Shown: positions 19,805 through 29,125 of the stretch, one piece after another
How the letters are laid out: each line of letters begins with the position of its first letter
Position numbering within the stretch: position 1 is the stretch's first letter
Assembly (NCBI GenBank): GCA_009885825.1
Contig: VFJY01000030.1
Span: forward strand, 16,120-80,119
Direction of reading: 5' to 3'
Length of the DNA: 64,000 bases
From: Rhodobiaceae bacterium
GTDB taxonomy: Bacteria; Pseudomonadota; Alphaproteobacteria; Rhizobiales; Aestuariivirgaceae
Made by a program: the position numbers and the translations under genes
The notes under the pieces: generated by a model
What the model saw: only the letters and a program-made list of their open reading frames with translations
What the model was told of the DNA's origin: nothing
Database searches by the model: none

Positions 19805-21238
19805 CTAATTCCCGCCGTGCTGAATGGGCCCCACCGCAGGTAACAACCCGCCCTTTACCAGATCATGCGTCACTTCCTCAATCGCCCCATGCAGCGTGTC
19901 CACCAGAAAATCCGCCTCCTTCATGCTGAGGATCAGCGGCGGTGACATCACATCAAGATGGCCCAGTGGCCGCACCAGCAGGCCGCGCTCCTCGCAGAGT
20001 TTGGATATCCGTTTGGATATGTTGATCTCATCCGGCAGGTGCGTTTTGGTCTCCTTGTCGGCCACATACTCAACGCACATCATGAGCCTCTTGCCGCGCA
20101 CATTGCCAACAATGCGCAGATCTTCCAGCTCATGCAGCCGCTTCTCAAAATAATCGCCCACCACCTTCACGTGATCGAGCAATCCCTCGCGCTCAATAAT
20201 TTCAATATTTTTCAACGCAGCGGCACAGCACACCGGATGGCCCGAGTAAGTGAAACCATGGGCAAACCACACGTCGGGGCCAGGCTGGCTGATCCCATCA
20301 TGGATTTCATCGGAAAATATCGTGGCGCCGAGTGGAAGATAGCCGGATGTCAGGCCCTTGGCGGAAACAATGATGTCCGGCTCAATGCCGAATACATCCT
20401 TGCTTGCAAACCAGTGGCCCAGCCTGCCGAAGGCCGTCACAACTTCATCGGCGATAAACAGAATGCCATTGTCCTTGCACACTTCCCACATGCGCCGGAG
20501 GTAATCCCGGGGCGGCACGACTACTCCACCTGAACCTTGAATGGGCTCGGCGATAAAGGCTGCAATATTGGTGACGCCCACTTCGCGGATTTTGGCTTTG
20601 AACTCATTAACCAGGAAGTCCGTGAACTGATCTTCGGTCATGCCATCGGGCCGCCGGTAGGGATAAGGTGCTGAAAGATGGTGAATGAAGTCCGAGATAT
20701 AATGGAAATTAGGTGTCCGGTCGCCATATCGGTTGCCGATTGAAATCGTGAGATAGCTGGAGCCATGATAGGAATTGTGCCGGGAAATGATGTGCTGGCG
20801 CGAATGCTCGCCGCGCCGGGCATGGTAGAAGTGCGCCAGGCGAACAGCCGTATCATTGGCGCAGGAGCCAGACGTTGAAAACGCCACGTGGTTGAGTGAG
20901 CCCGGTGCGATCTCGGCAAGTTTCGCGGCAAGCTCCGAAGCTGGTGCGTTTGTCATGTCCACAAATGGATTGCTGTAGGGCAGCAGCCTCGCCTGCTCAG
21001 CTATGGCTTCAGCCATTTCATTGCGGCCATAGCCCACATTCACGCACCACATGCCGCCAAGCCCGTCCAGGTAGCGCTTGCCATTCACATCAATGATATG
21101 TGTGCCGTCCCCTTCGACAATGAGAAGTGAGCCGTCTTTCTTAAAACTGTCAAAGTGGGTCCATGGATGCAGGAAGTGATCGTGGTCTTTTTGCCAGATA
21201 TCCTGCGCATTGAAACGGTTGCTGGCCGGGTTAAGCAT
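19805..21238 (-). CDS. Class III aminotransferase (omega-aminotransferase family)
   Basis: DVNGKRYLDGLGGMWCVNVGYG, FSTSGSCANDTAVRLA, LFIADEVVTAFGRLGHWFAS, SAKGLTSGYLPLGA. Confidence 0.93.
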   Translation of the reverse strand: MLNPASNRFNAQDIWQKDHDHFLHPWTHFDSFKKDGSLLIVEGDGTHIIDVNGKRYLDGLGGMWCVNVGYGRNEMAEAIAEQARLLPYSNPFVDMTNAPASELAAKLAEIAPGSLNHVAFSTSGSCANDTAVRLAHFYHARRGEHSRQHIISRHNSYHGSSYLTISIGNRYGDRTPNFHYISDFIHHLSAPYPYRRPDGMTEDQFTDFLVNEFKAKIREVGVTNIAAFIAEPIQGSGGVVVPPRDYLRRMWEVCKDNGILFIADEVVTAFGRLGHWFASKDVFGIEPDIIVSAKGLTSGYLPLGATIFSDEIHDGISQPGPDVWFAHGFTYSGHPVCCAAALKNIEIIEREGLLDHVKVVGDYFEKRLHELEDLRIVGNVRGKRLMMCVEYVADKETKTHLPDEINISKRISKLCEERGLLVRPLGHLDVMSPPLILSMKEADFLVDTLHGAIEEVTHDLVKGGLLPAVGPIQHGGN

Positions 21239-21335
21239 GGGCTTCTCCTGTTTTGTGACAGCCTAGCAGCCCTGTCAGCACAAGAGCCAGCTACAATAGC
21301 TTACACTTGGCCTCACAAATCCTTACACGTTGCCT

Positions 21336-22628
21336 CTAGTTAACCAGCAAATAACGGTAGCGTTTGATGAAATCTTCCAGAACTTCAAGCAAACGCTGCA
21401 TATCGGGTTGTTCCACCACAAGCGATAACGCCATAAACCCGCGTTCCGCAATGTAAATGCCGTGATCCAGAAGATGGAGATAGATGAGCCGCTTCAATCT
21501 TGTATCAGCCTTGGCCACATCATCCGGCCCGCCAATAGCACCGGAAATTGGGTGCAGCGTTATCATGGAACCGACACCCGTGGCCTGCATCGAACACTGA
21601 TATCGCATGAACAGATCATTCATCGCTTGGCGCAGCTCTTCGCCCCGCATGTTAAGTACCACACAGGCTTCTGGCGTATAGATCTCCGTTAGCCCTGCAA
21701 GCCCCGCCGTCATCGTCAGCGTATTGTTGTTGAACGTGCCTGCATGGGGAAGCGCATTGGGGCGCGAGGGGTCGAACTGCTCCATGATGGCACGGGCACC
21801 GCCGAACGCGCCAAAGCTCATGCCGCCTCCAATATACTTGCCCAGTGTCTTGAGATCGGGTTGAATACCGTATTGCGCTGAAAGCCCATTGGGATGCAGC
21901 CTGGACGACATTACCTCATCGAATATCAGCACAATCCCGCGAGCCTGGGTTTCCGCCCGAAGCATGGCCAGAAATTCCGGCGTTGCAGGAAGACACCCGC
22001 CGCCACCCAGCATGGGCTCCAGAATAACGGCGGCGAGTTCATCCGCATGCTGGGCGATCAGCGCGCGCGTCGCCGCAACATCATTGAAGCGGGCCATCAC
22101 GCATTCAAATGGCGCATTGACCGGAGAAGCGCCGTGGCTGAAGTAAAGCGTTCCGCCATGATAGCCTCCCACCATGGGCATGATTTTCTTGCGGCAGGTG
22201 AAGCACCTGGCCGCCGCCAGCGCCATCATGTTGGCTTCCGTGCCAGAATTGGTAAAGCGCACCAGATCAAGGTGAAAGCGCTTGGTCACCGCCTCTGCGA
22301 AGATGACCTCGCGGGAATGATGGGCGCCCATGTTGAGGCCCTGCTCCATCGCCTCCGCCACGGCCTGTTTGATGCGGGGATTGGAATGCCCATAAATTCC
22401 CGCCGAATATTCGCCCAGCAGATCAAGATAGGAATGGCCATCCACATCCCAAATGGTGGAGCCCTCCGCCCGCTCGGCGCGAATGGGAAATGGCGCCGAG
22501 AACAAGACTGTGCGCGTGTTGCCGCCTGGCATCACAGCTTTCGCGCGCTCATGCAGCGCCTGCGTCTTGGGGCGTTTGGCCACAAAGTCGGCAATCGCCT
22601 CTTCCAGCGCCAGATCGATACTCACCAT
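21336..22628 (-). CDS. Class III aminotransferase, glutamate-1-semialdehyde aminomutase-like
   Basis: AKAVMPGGNTRTVLFSAPFPIRAERAEGSTIWDVDGHSYLDLLGEYSAGIYGHSNP, FTNSGTEANMMALAAAR, LIFDEVMSSR, TLGKYIGGGMSFGAFGG. Confidence 0.92.
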   Translation of the reverse strand: MVSIDLALEEAIADFVAKRPKTQALHERAKAVMPGGNTRTVLFSAPFPIRAERAEGSTIWDVDGHSYLDLLGEYSAGIYGHSNPRIKQAVAEAMEQGLNMGAHHSREVIFAEAVTKRFHLDLVRFTNSGTEANMMALAAARCFTCRKKIMPMVGGYHGGTLYFSHGASPVNAPFECVMARFNDVAATRALIAQHADELAAVILEPMLGGGGCLPATPEFLAMLRAETQARGIVLIFDEVMSSRLHPNGLSAQYGIQPDLKTLGKYIGGGMSFGAFGGARAIMEQFDPSRPNALPHAGTFNNNTLTMTAGLAGLTEIYTPEACVVLNMRGEELRQAMNDLFMRYQCSMQATGVGSMITLHPISGAIGGPDDVAKADTRLKRLIYLHLLDHGIYIAERGFMALSLVVEQPDMQRLLEVLEDFIKRYRYLLVN

Positions 22629-22718
22629 GAAATGCTCTCCGGCAAATGCGGCTTGGTCAAACAGAGGATCGCTGAGAGTCTTCAGGAAAGCAACAACCGC
22701 GTCAATTCGGAAGTCGAT

Positions 22719-23165
22719 TTAATTGGAAAAAGCCTTCCAGTCCGCGCACCGCAATATCATGGCGGCAAGGTTCGGGATATTGACGAGAGTAAGCGCCGTC
22801 TCCACAGTGCAGCGGAGCACTGAACGCTCATGCATCTCATCCCATGCAGCCAACTGCCGTTCAACCTTGAACGCATAGACATCAACCGAACACATGGCAG
22901 CACCGCCGTGGCGAACCCTGCTGAATTCGAAAGTTCCCAGGCAATGCCGCTCGGCCTGACCGACAAGCCCGGCTTCTTCCAATGCCTCCTGAGCGGCAAC
23001 CTCATGGGGGGCCAAACCCGTAATGGGATTGCCCTTGGGGATGATCCAGCGGCCGCCGCCCCTGGACGTCACCAGGCAAACATCAACATCACCCGCCGAA
23101 TTCACGAAAAACGGCAGTGCCCCGATCTGATGCTGGTGGTTGCCTGAAATGCCCATGGTGTCCAA
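22719..23165 (-). CDS. NUDIX hydrolase
   Basis: GRWIIPKGNPITGLAPHEVAAQEALEEAGLVG, the Nudix box. Confidence 0.92.
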   Translation of the reverse strand: MDTMGISGNHQHQIGALPFFVNSAGDVDVCLVTSRGGGRWIIPKGNPITGLAPHEVAAQEALEEAGLVGQAERHCLGTFEFSRVRHGGAAMCSVDVYAFKVERQLAAWDEMHERSVLRCTVETALTLVNIPNLAAMILRCADWKAFSN

Positions 23166-23232
23166 TAGCTAGCTCAGCTTGATTCGCTATTCAAAAACAA
23201 GAGTCTTCAAGAATAGTCCTAACAGTGTGGCA

Positions 23233-23247
23233 TTAAGGATCCGTTAA
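23233..23247. promoter_or_regulatory. CtrA-like site TTAA-N7-TTAA upstream of the CYTH-CHAD gene
   Basis: TTAAGGATCCGTTAA, ~90 bp upstream of ATG 23336. Confidence 0.4.
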
Positions 23248-23335
23248 GTCTTGGTCCAAGAGCGTACCAATCAGGCCATGTGTTGACTCTAACACCCGAT
23301 TAATGCAGCTTATTTTTTTGGGAGCGGTGTGTTTC

Positions 23336-24889
23336 ATGAGTAAGAGGGGGTCTATCCCGACCGACTTCAGCGGGCGGGAAATCGAGATCAAGTTCAAATC
23401 GGATTTAACCGCGCCGGATCTTGCGTCAAGATTGCAAGCCATTGATGGGGCTGCGGAAACCAAAACCCAGGACCTGCGAACACTTTATTTTGACACGCCC
23501 TCAAATGACTTGCGAAAAAACGGCATCGCGCTGCGCATCAGGAAGAAAGGCCGCTCCGCCCCCATACAGGGCATCAAATCGTTGAATGCCTCGGGATCGG
23601 ACCCTTTTGCCCGCGAGGAGATTGAAGTTCGCTGCAAAGGCGACATGCCCGACCTGTCCCTGTTTGAAAAAGGCGCCGCGGCCAAACTCCTCAGCATTGT
23701 CGGAAATAGTCCGCTTGAATTGAAATTCGAGACGCAGCTGAAGCGTCAAACCAAACTTATGAGATGTGGACATTCGAAGGTCGAACTGGCTTTCGACGAG
23801 GGACATATTGTCAACGGCGAGACGCGCCTGCCCCTGAATGAAGTCGAACTCGAGCTGAAATCCGGCAACGTAACCGACCTGTGTGAACTGGCCATAAAAC
23901 TCGCAAGTGAACTGCCCCTGCGGCTGGATTTTGTCAGCAAGGCTGAGAAGGGCTTCCAAGCCTTTTCAAATGGACAGGCGGTGCCTGTCAAGTCGACGCC
24001 CGTCAAGATCCGTTCAGATTCAACTTTGGCGGATGCAGTCACGGCCATCATTTCAAACACGCTGGCGCACTTCACCTCCAACTGGGTTTCATTGCGGAAA
24101 ACCGACCACCCGGAATCCATTCACCAGATGCGTGTCGCGCTCCGCCGCCTGCGCAGCGGCCTTTGGATGTTCGGAAAAGCCTTGCCCCGATCGCACTTCG
24201 CCGATTTGAGTGCTGCGGTCAAAAAAACCACCAAAATCTTAGGGCCGGCGCGCGAAATCGATGTGTATCGCGCATCGCTGGAGCAAGGCCCGCTGGCGGA
24301 CGCCTATCCGCCACCCGTTCGCGATGCCCTGCGCGCGGCTTTGGAGGAATATCGGCAAGTTGCCTACGCCCAGGCGCGGTCGCTGATTGAAAGTGTCGAT
24401 GCGACAGTATTTGTTCTTGGCGTCCAGCGCCTTCTCGCGGACGGCAATTGGCAAAAGGGGATCCCCGACGGCAAGCTGAAGATGCCAATCCAAAAATTTG
24501 CCAGGCGTCTCCTCGGTAAACTTCGAGCCCGGGTCCTGAAACGTGGCAGGGGGCTTGCTGGACTTTCGGACGAAGACCGCCACGAGCTGCGCATCGCCCT
24601 CAAGAATTTACGCTATGGGGCCGAATTTTTTGGAGAGCTCCTAGGCCATCGCAAGAAGAGGAAATCGCTGGCCGATACCCTTTCCGGACTGCAAGACATT
24701 CTTGGCGACATCAATGATGCCGCAAGTTTCAAAAGTTTTGTTGAGGTTAACGCGCTGGCGTTGCGTCCCGGCTTGGAAATGACGCCAAGCCTTACCCTCG
24801 CCTGGTACGCCAGACAAACCAAAGCTGTCAAAAAAACACTGCAAAAGAAGTGGAAAAAATTCCAGCGAGCCGACAGGTTTTGGGAATAG
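23336..24889 (+). CDS. CYTH-CHAD domain protein (inorganic triphosphatase / polyphosphate-associated)
   Basis: EIEIKFKSD... CYTH start followed by a His-rich helical CHAD domain (PESIHQMRVALRRLRSGLWMFG, HELRIALKNLRYGAEFFGELL). ATG 23336 is preferred over 23303. Confidence 0.92.
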   Translation: MSKRGSIPTDFSGREIEIKFKSDLTAPDLASRLQAIDGAAETKTQDLRTLYFDTPSNDLRKNGIALRIRKKGRSAPIQGIKSLNASGSDPFAREEIEVRCKGDMPDLSLFEKGAAAKLLSIVGNSPLELKFETQLKRQTKLMRCGHSKVELAFDEGHIVNGETRLPLNEVELELKSGNVTDLCELAIKLASELPLRLDFVSKAEKGFQAFSNGQAVPVKSTPVKIRSDSTLADAVTAIISNTLAHFTSNWVSLRKTDHPESIHQMRVALRRLRSGLWMFGKALPRSHFADLSAAVKKTTKILGPAREIDVYRASLEQGPLADAYPPPVRDALRAALEEYRQVAYAQARSLIESVDATVFVLGVQRLLADGNWQKGIPDGKLKMPIQKFARRLLGKLRARVLKRGRGLAGLSDEDRHELRIALKNLRYGAEFFGELLGHRKKRKSLADTLSGLQDILGDINDAASFKSFVEVNALALRPGLEMTPSLTLAWYARQTKAVKKTLQKKWKKFQRADRFWE

Positions 24890-24891
24890 CT

Positions 24892-25638
24892 TTACCCGGT
24901 CCGCGCCTTGATCAATGCCGCTACACGCTCCTGCAATCCCCACAAATACGGGTCGTGAATTCCCGCTGCTTCAAGGGAAAGAACTGTCTGGCGCAGATAT
25001 TCTGCACCGCTGCCCCAATGCCCGCAAGCAATTGACAGCGTCTGGGCGGTCTCCTCAACTGCCAACTCGCCAACATAGAGCGGACTGTCTGGATTGGCCG
25101 TAAACGCAATTGCCTTTGTGGCCACTCCTCCAGCATCGACATCAATCCATCGCGGCAGATTGCTCGGCGGTTTGTTCGTCATCTCGCGTCGCCACAGTTT
25201 GGCAAGGTCCGCCCAGGCGCCGCCGGGCGCCACCTGCTGAACCAGTCCTTCACACTGATTTCCGCGATCAATTTGCATCATCAACCCCGGCCGGTCAAAC
25301 GTGCCGCGAAAGCGCACAACTTTCAGGCAAAACGATCGTTGCCAGCCCGTGGCAACGGCAGGAACTGTCGCCACAGGCTTAAACACCGGTTTCCAGATCA
25401 GCGATCCATAGCAGAACACATACAACGGCCCATCTGGCTTTCCCTCAAGAAAATCAGCCAGATACGCATCATAGTCAGCGTCCGAAAACACAATGGACCC
25501 CGCCGATGGTCCCGTGTCAGGCACCTCCCGGTGCACCTGTTTCACCAACTCCGCCGTCAAACGCAGTGTTTCGCCCATTGGCGCAGGCTCCACTATATCG
25601 ATGCAATCGAAGCTAACAACTGGAAGCGACGTTGACAA
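24892..25638 (-). CDS. Gamma-glutamylcyclotransferase, ChaC family
   Basis: LYVFCYGSLIWKPVFKP...RSFCLKVVRFRGTFDRPGLMMQIDRGNQCEGLVQQV. Confidence 0.92.
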   Translation of the reverse strand: MSTSLPVVSFDCIDIVEPAPMGETLRLTAELVKQVHREVPDTGPSAGSIVFSDADYDAYLADFLEGKPDGPLYVFCYGSLIWKPVFKPVATVPAVATGWQRSFCLKVVRFRGTFDRPGLMMQIDRGNQCEGLVQQVAPGGAWADLAKLWRREMTNKPPSNLPRWIDVDAGGVATKAIAFTANPDSPLYVGELAVEETAQTLSIACGHWGSGAEYLRQTVLSLEAAGIHDPYLWGLQERVAALIKARTG

Positions 25639-25696
25639 TGCCGCGAACTGGCTTACAGATACCAGAAATTAACCCTCAAATTCCCGTTTCAGCCAA

Positions 25697-26167
25697 TTGT
25701 CATGCGATATTTGGCAAAGTGCGATTATGTCGATGTTTGACCTATTCAAAGCCGCGCCGCCAGAATCACGCAGGCGGACATTTCTTGCCCTCTTTTTGGG
25801 GGCCGGCCTGTTGTTGCTTGCCCCCGCTGCCCTTGCAAAAGACGGCGACAGCGGCAACAGCGGGTCTGGCAGTGATAACAGCGGCGAGGGCAATAACGAC
25901 GATGACGGCGACGATGATGATCACGATGAAGATGACGACGACAATGATGATGCGTTACAGCAGGTAAGCAACGGCAATGCCGCATCACTGTCCAGCATCA
26001 TGGCGGAAGTCAGGAAGGCCGTGCCAGGCAAAGTGCTCAAGGTCAAGCTTCGCCGCCGGTTTGGCACTTTGACTTACGAACTGGTCGTGCTGTCAGCAAC
26101 CGGCACCTATTACGCAGTCGCTGTGAACGCGCGGACACGAGCAATTCTCAGCGTACGGGAAAAATAA
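25697..26167 (+). CDS. Secreted protein with acidic low-complexity linker and PepSY-like C-terminal domain
   Basis: TM/signal, then DDDGDDDDHDEDDDDNDDALQ, then a VLKVKLRRRFGTLTYELVVLSATGTYYAVAVNARTRAIL (PepSY-like) segment. Stop overlaps the response-regulator start. ATG 25727 is an alternative start. Confidence 0.75.
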   Translation: MSCDIWQSAIMSMFDLFKAAPPESRRRTFLALFLGAGLLLLAPAALAKDGDSGNSGSGSDNSGEGNNDDDGDDDDHDEDDDDNDDALQQVSNGNAASLSSIMAEVRKAVPGKVLKVKLRRRFGTLTYELVVLSATGTYYAVAVNARTRAILSVREK

Positions 26168-26829
26168 TGCGTGTGCTTGTGGTTGAAGATGAGCCAGATG
26201 TGGCCAGTCATGTCAGCCGCATTCTCGAGGCATCCGGATTTCTGCCCGAAATAGCAAGCGATGGGGAAACCGCCTGGTTTCTTGGCGACACCGAGGATTT
26301 TGCCGCCGTGATCCTGGATTTGGGCCTGCCCACCCTCGATGGCATCAGTGTTCTTAAAAGATGGCGGCAAGCTGGCCGCAAAATGCCAGTCATTGCCCTC
26401 ACAGCCCGTGGAAACTGGCGCGACAAGGTTGACGGGATCAACGCTGGAGCCGACGATTATGTTGGCAAGCCCTTCGAGGCTGAGGAGCTTTTGGCAAGAT
26501 TGCGGGGTGTTCTCCGGCGCACAGGTGGCCATGCCGCACCGGAAATCAATGTCGGCCGCGTGCGCCTCAACACCCTGACAATGCAGGTGAGCGTTGATGG
26601 CATTCCGATCAAGATTTCACCGCTCGAATACCGAGCCATGAGCTATCTGCTGCACCACCACGGTGAAGTCGTGCCTTTCCGCGAAATCTATGAGCATGTC
26701 TATGGCAACGGCGACCCGACCAGCAATACCCTCGAGGCCCTGATCGCCAGGCTTCGCAAGCGGCTTGGATACGAGTTCATCGAAACCCGGCGGGGCGCCG
26801 GCTACATCGTGTTGGCGGCCAAAGATTGA
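26167..26829 (+). CDS. OmpR-family response regulator
   Basis: MRVLVVEDEPDVASHVSRIL..., D in VILDLGLPTLDG, K in GKPFEAEELLARL, C-terminal wHTH. Confidence 0.95.
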   Translation: MRVLVVEDEPDVASHVSRILEASGFLPEIASDGETAWFLGDTEDFAAVILDLGLPTLDGISVLKRWRQAGRKMPVIALTARGNWRDKVDGINAGADDYVGKPFEAEELLARLRGVLRRTGGHAAPEINVGRVRLNTLTMQVSVDGIPIKISPLEYRAMSYLLHHHGEVVPFREIYEHVYGNGDPTSNTLEALIARLRKRLGYEFIETRRGAGYIVLAAKD

Positions 26830-28190
26830 AGCGCCCTTCGCTCCGGCTGCGTCTGGGTTTTGCCGCCACAATTTCCGTGGCTGTGGCACTCGCCTTTATC
26901 GGTTTTCTCATTGCCAATGTGTTTGACCGGCAAATTTCAAGCCGGCTGGAACACGACCTATCGCAGCAGCTTGACCAACTTGCGGCCCAGCTCGTCATCA
27001 ACGATGACAATACGGCGGGAGTAGAGGAAAACCTCACGGACCCGCGCTACGAGCGCCCGCTGTCCGGCCTCTATTGGCAAATAAGTGAGGCCGGGAAAGC
27101 CCCGTTGCGATCGCGTTCACTTTGGGACACGACACTTGATTTCACGAGTCAGACCAACACGGGCGCCCTTGGAGTTGCGACAATACCCGGCCCCGGCGAC
27201 GCGGAACTGCTGGCTTTGGTCCGCGACGTGACTTTGCATGACAAGCAAAACGTCAAACGCCATTTCCGCCTGGCTGTCGCCGAAGACGCCGCGGTTTCAG
27301 CCGCAAGCCGCAATGACCTCCTGCGAACACTTGGCATTGGCCTTGCCATCGCATGCCTCGGGCTCATTCTTGCAGCCATTGCCCAAATTGCCTATGGCCT
27401 CAGGCCCCTGGAGGCGGTTCGCCGCGAAATCGAGGTTGTCCGCCGCGGCACGGTCGGCCGCGTCGAAACATCCGGCATTCCGGCCGAAGTCGTTCCTCTG
27501 GCCGAAGAAATCAATGCCTTGCTCGACTTGCATCGCCGCAATCTCGATCACGCCCGCCGGCGCGCCGGAGATTTGGCTCATGGTCTTAAAACGCCCCTGG
27601 CAGCCCTCTTCGCCCAGGCCGATTTGCTCGCCAGGCAAGGTGCGCCAGGCGCCGCCGAAGCAATTCGCCGCCATCTCCACGCTATGCACCGCTTTGTCGA
27701 GCGCGAACTCGCCCTCGCCCGCTCGCAAGGCGGCAAAATAGCAATCGGCAGCGGCGCGAAAGCTATTGCCGAAATCCTGTCAATTGTCGAAACCCTGAAA
27801 AAACTGCCTGCTGATCATCCCCTTGACTATTCCGTCAAGGGGCCAGGCGAACTTGTCCTCGCCATGAACGCCGAAGACTTCGCCGAAGTCGCAGGAAACC
27901 TCATCGACAATGCGCGGAAATGGGCGAAGGGCCACATCGCCATAAGCGTGACAATCGATGGCAAAACCGCAGTCATCACCGTGGACGACGATGGACCGGG
28001 CATCCCGGAGCAGAAGCAATCGGAAGCCTTGAGCCGGGGCGTCAGGCTGGACCAGAAAGTTGTTGGCAGCGGGCTGGGACTGTCAATTGTCGAGGCGCTG
28101 CTTGAAAATTACAACAGCTGTTTGAAGCTCGCCAAGTCACCGACCGGCGGCCTTTCCGCCAGCTTCAGCATCACGCTGCAAAAATCATAA
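26826..28190 (+). CDS. Sensor histidine kinase (HAMP, HisKA, HATPase)
   Basis: Two TM segments, GDLAHGLKTPLAALFAQ H-box, N box GNLIDNARKWAKG, VDDDGPGIPEQ, GSGLGLSIVEALL. TTG start overlapping the RR stop. Confidence 0.93.
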   Translation: MKRPSLRLRLGFAATISVAVALAFIGFLIANVFDRQISSRLEHDLSQQLDQLAAQLVINDDNTAGVEENLTDPRYERPLSGLYWQISEAGKAPLRSRSLWDTTLDFTSQTNTGALGVATIPGPGDAELLALVRDVTLHDKQNVKRHFRLAVAEDAAVSAASRNDLLRTLGIGLAIACLGLILAAIAQIAYGLRPLEAVRREIEVVRRGTVGRVETSGIPAEVVPLAEEINALLDLHRRNLDHARRRAGDLAHGLKTPLAALFAQADLLARQGAPGAAEAIRRHLHAMHRFVERELALARSQGGKIAIGSGAKAIAEILSIVETLKKLPADHPLDYSVKGPGELVLAMNAEDFAEVAGNLIDNARKWAKGHIAISVTIDGKTAVITVDDDGPGIPEQKQSEALSRGVRLDQKVVGSGLGLSIVEALLENYNSCLKLAKSPTGGLSASFSITLQKS

Positions 28191-28204
28191 CCCACTTCCA
28201 AATT

Positions 28205-28232
28205 TGGTGCCGGCTGCCAGACTCGAACCGGC
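28205..28232 (-). pseudogene. tRNA 3' fragment (T-arm + acceptor + CCA), tRNA-Thr-like
   Basis: Reverse complement GCCGG-TTCGAGT-CTGGC-AGCCGGC-A-CCA: T-stem pairs (one G-U), 7-nt T-loop, AGCCGGCACCA acceptor end. No 5' half found in the flanking sequence. Confidence 0.55.
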
Positions 28233-28248
28233 ACAGCCTTTCGGAAAG

Positions 28249-28416
28249 AAACTACACTTGCAATGGCGCTGGCAATATCGTGACCGACACCAGTCCCGGC
28301 GAGGTCCTTGCCTTTGCCTATAAAGCCAGAAACCGGCACACATCGATCACCCGGAACTCCGTGGCCTATGCGAGCTACAGCTACAATGCCTCTGGGCGAA
28401 TGGTGCCGCGCGAAAC
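28249..28416 (+). pseudogene. RHS/YD-repeat protein relic
   Basis: NYTCNGAGNIVTDTSPGEVLAFAYKARNRHTSITRNSVAYASYSYNASGRMV, RHS-repeat-like spacing (NGN...AYnArNR...YsYNA.GrmV). No start or full gene. Confidence 0.6.
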
Positions 28417-28464
28417 ACCCGTGCAAAAAATGCGGGCAGATCGAATGCAATTGAATATATGCAA

Positions 28465-28600
28465 TGGACTGCACCCCTTGAATGAGACACGGTAATTTCG
28501 GCTACAGGTAACCTGAGGAGGAAGACCTGTGCTAAAGAGAAGTAGCAAATCGAAGGGTGGCCAGTATCCGACGGCGTTCAAGTTGAAGGCCATCAAGCAG
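28465..28600 (+). mobile_element. Truncated IS3-family left end (copy 1): terminal sequence + start of transposase orfA
   Basis: TGGACTGCACCCCTTGAATGAGACACGG... followed by GTG-initiated VLKRSSKSKGGQYPTAFKLKAIKQ. 130/136 identity with copy 2 at 30870-31005. Confidence 0.7.
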
Positions 28601-28660
28601 GCGAGCGCCTGCCTACAATTAAAGCAAAGAAGCACCTGCCGCCGCAATGCCAAAGTAATG

Positions 28661-29125
28661 CTAATGCGGACTGGCTTGCTGCGTCATTTGTTGCTGGTAG
28701 GCCTGCTCACGCTCCGGCCAGGTGCTCTTGATGTAGGCCAAAATTGCTTCAATCTCTTCGTCACTTAAGATTGCCCCGAAAGCTGGCATGTCGCTTTCAT
28801 AGTTATCTCCTGCAAATGGCTTGAGGCCGAGTTTGGTTATACCGGTCAGTGCATCGTCGGTGTGATGCCATGTGTGGCCAGTTTTGTCGTGGGGAGGTGC
28901 GGGCATTCTTCCGTTGGGCAATGGCGTTTGCCAATTCGGCTGCCCCTCAAGATTCTTGCCATGGCAACTGGCGCAACGCACGTTGTAGAGTGATTGGCCC
29001 TGGGCAATTTGTTTCAGCTTGCTTGCTTTTGAGTCAAACAGATTATGCGGCCCGGCTATCAATAGCAGGGTACCGGCCACAGCCGCAGCTGCCACTGCCA
29101 CGGCTGTGTAAAAGGGCTTGTTCAC
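28661..29125 (-). CDS. Class I c-type cytochrome, membrane-anchored
   Basis: N-terminal TM; CASCHGKNLEGQPNWQTPLPNGRMPAPPHDKTGHTWHH...DMPAFGAILSDEEIEAILAYIKSTWP. Confidence 0.93.
   Translation of the reverse strand: MNKPFYTAVAVAAAAVAGTLLLIAGPHNLFDSKASKLKQIAQGQSLYNVRCASCHGKNLEGQPNWQTPLPNGRMPAPPHDKTGHTWHHTDDALTGITKLGLKPFAGDNYESDMPAFGAILSDEEIEAILAYIKSTWPEREQAYQQQMTQQASPH

Noticed and set aside
25746-25988. His/Arg-rich 80-aa minus ORF that looks like a metal-binding peptide
   Set aside because: It is the antisense reading of the GAT/GAC run of the acidic protein; no independent RBS or start context.
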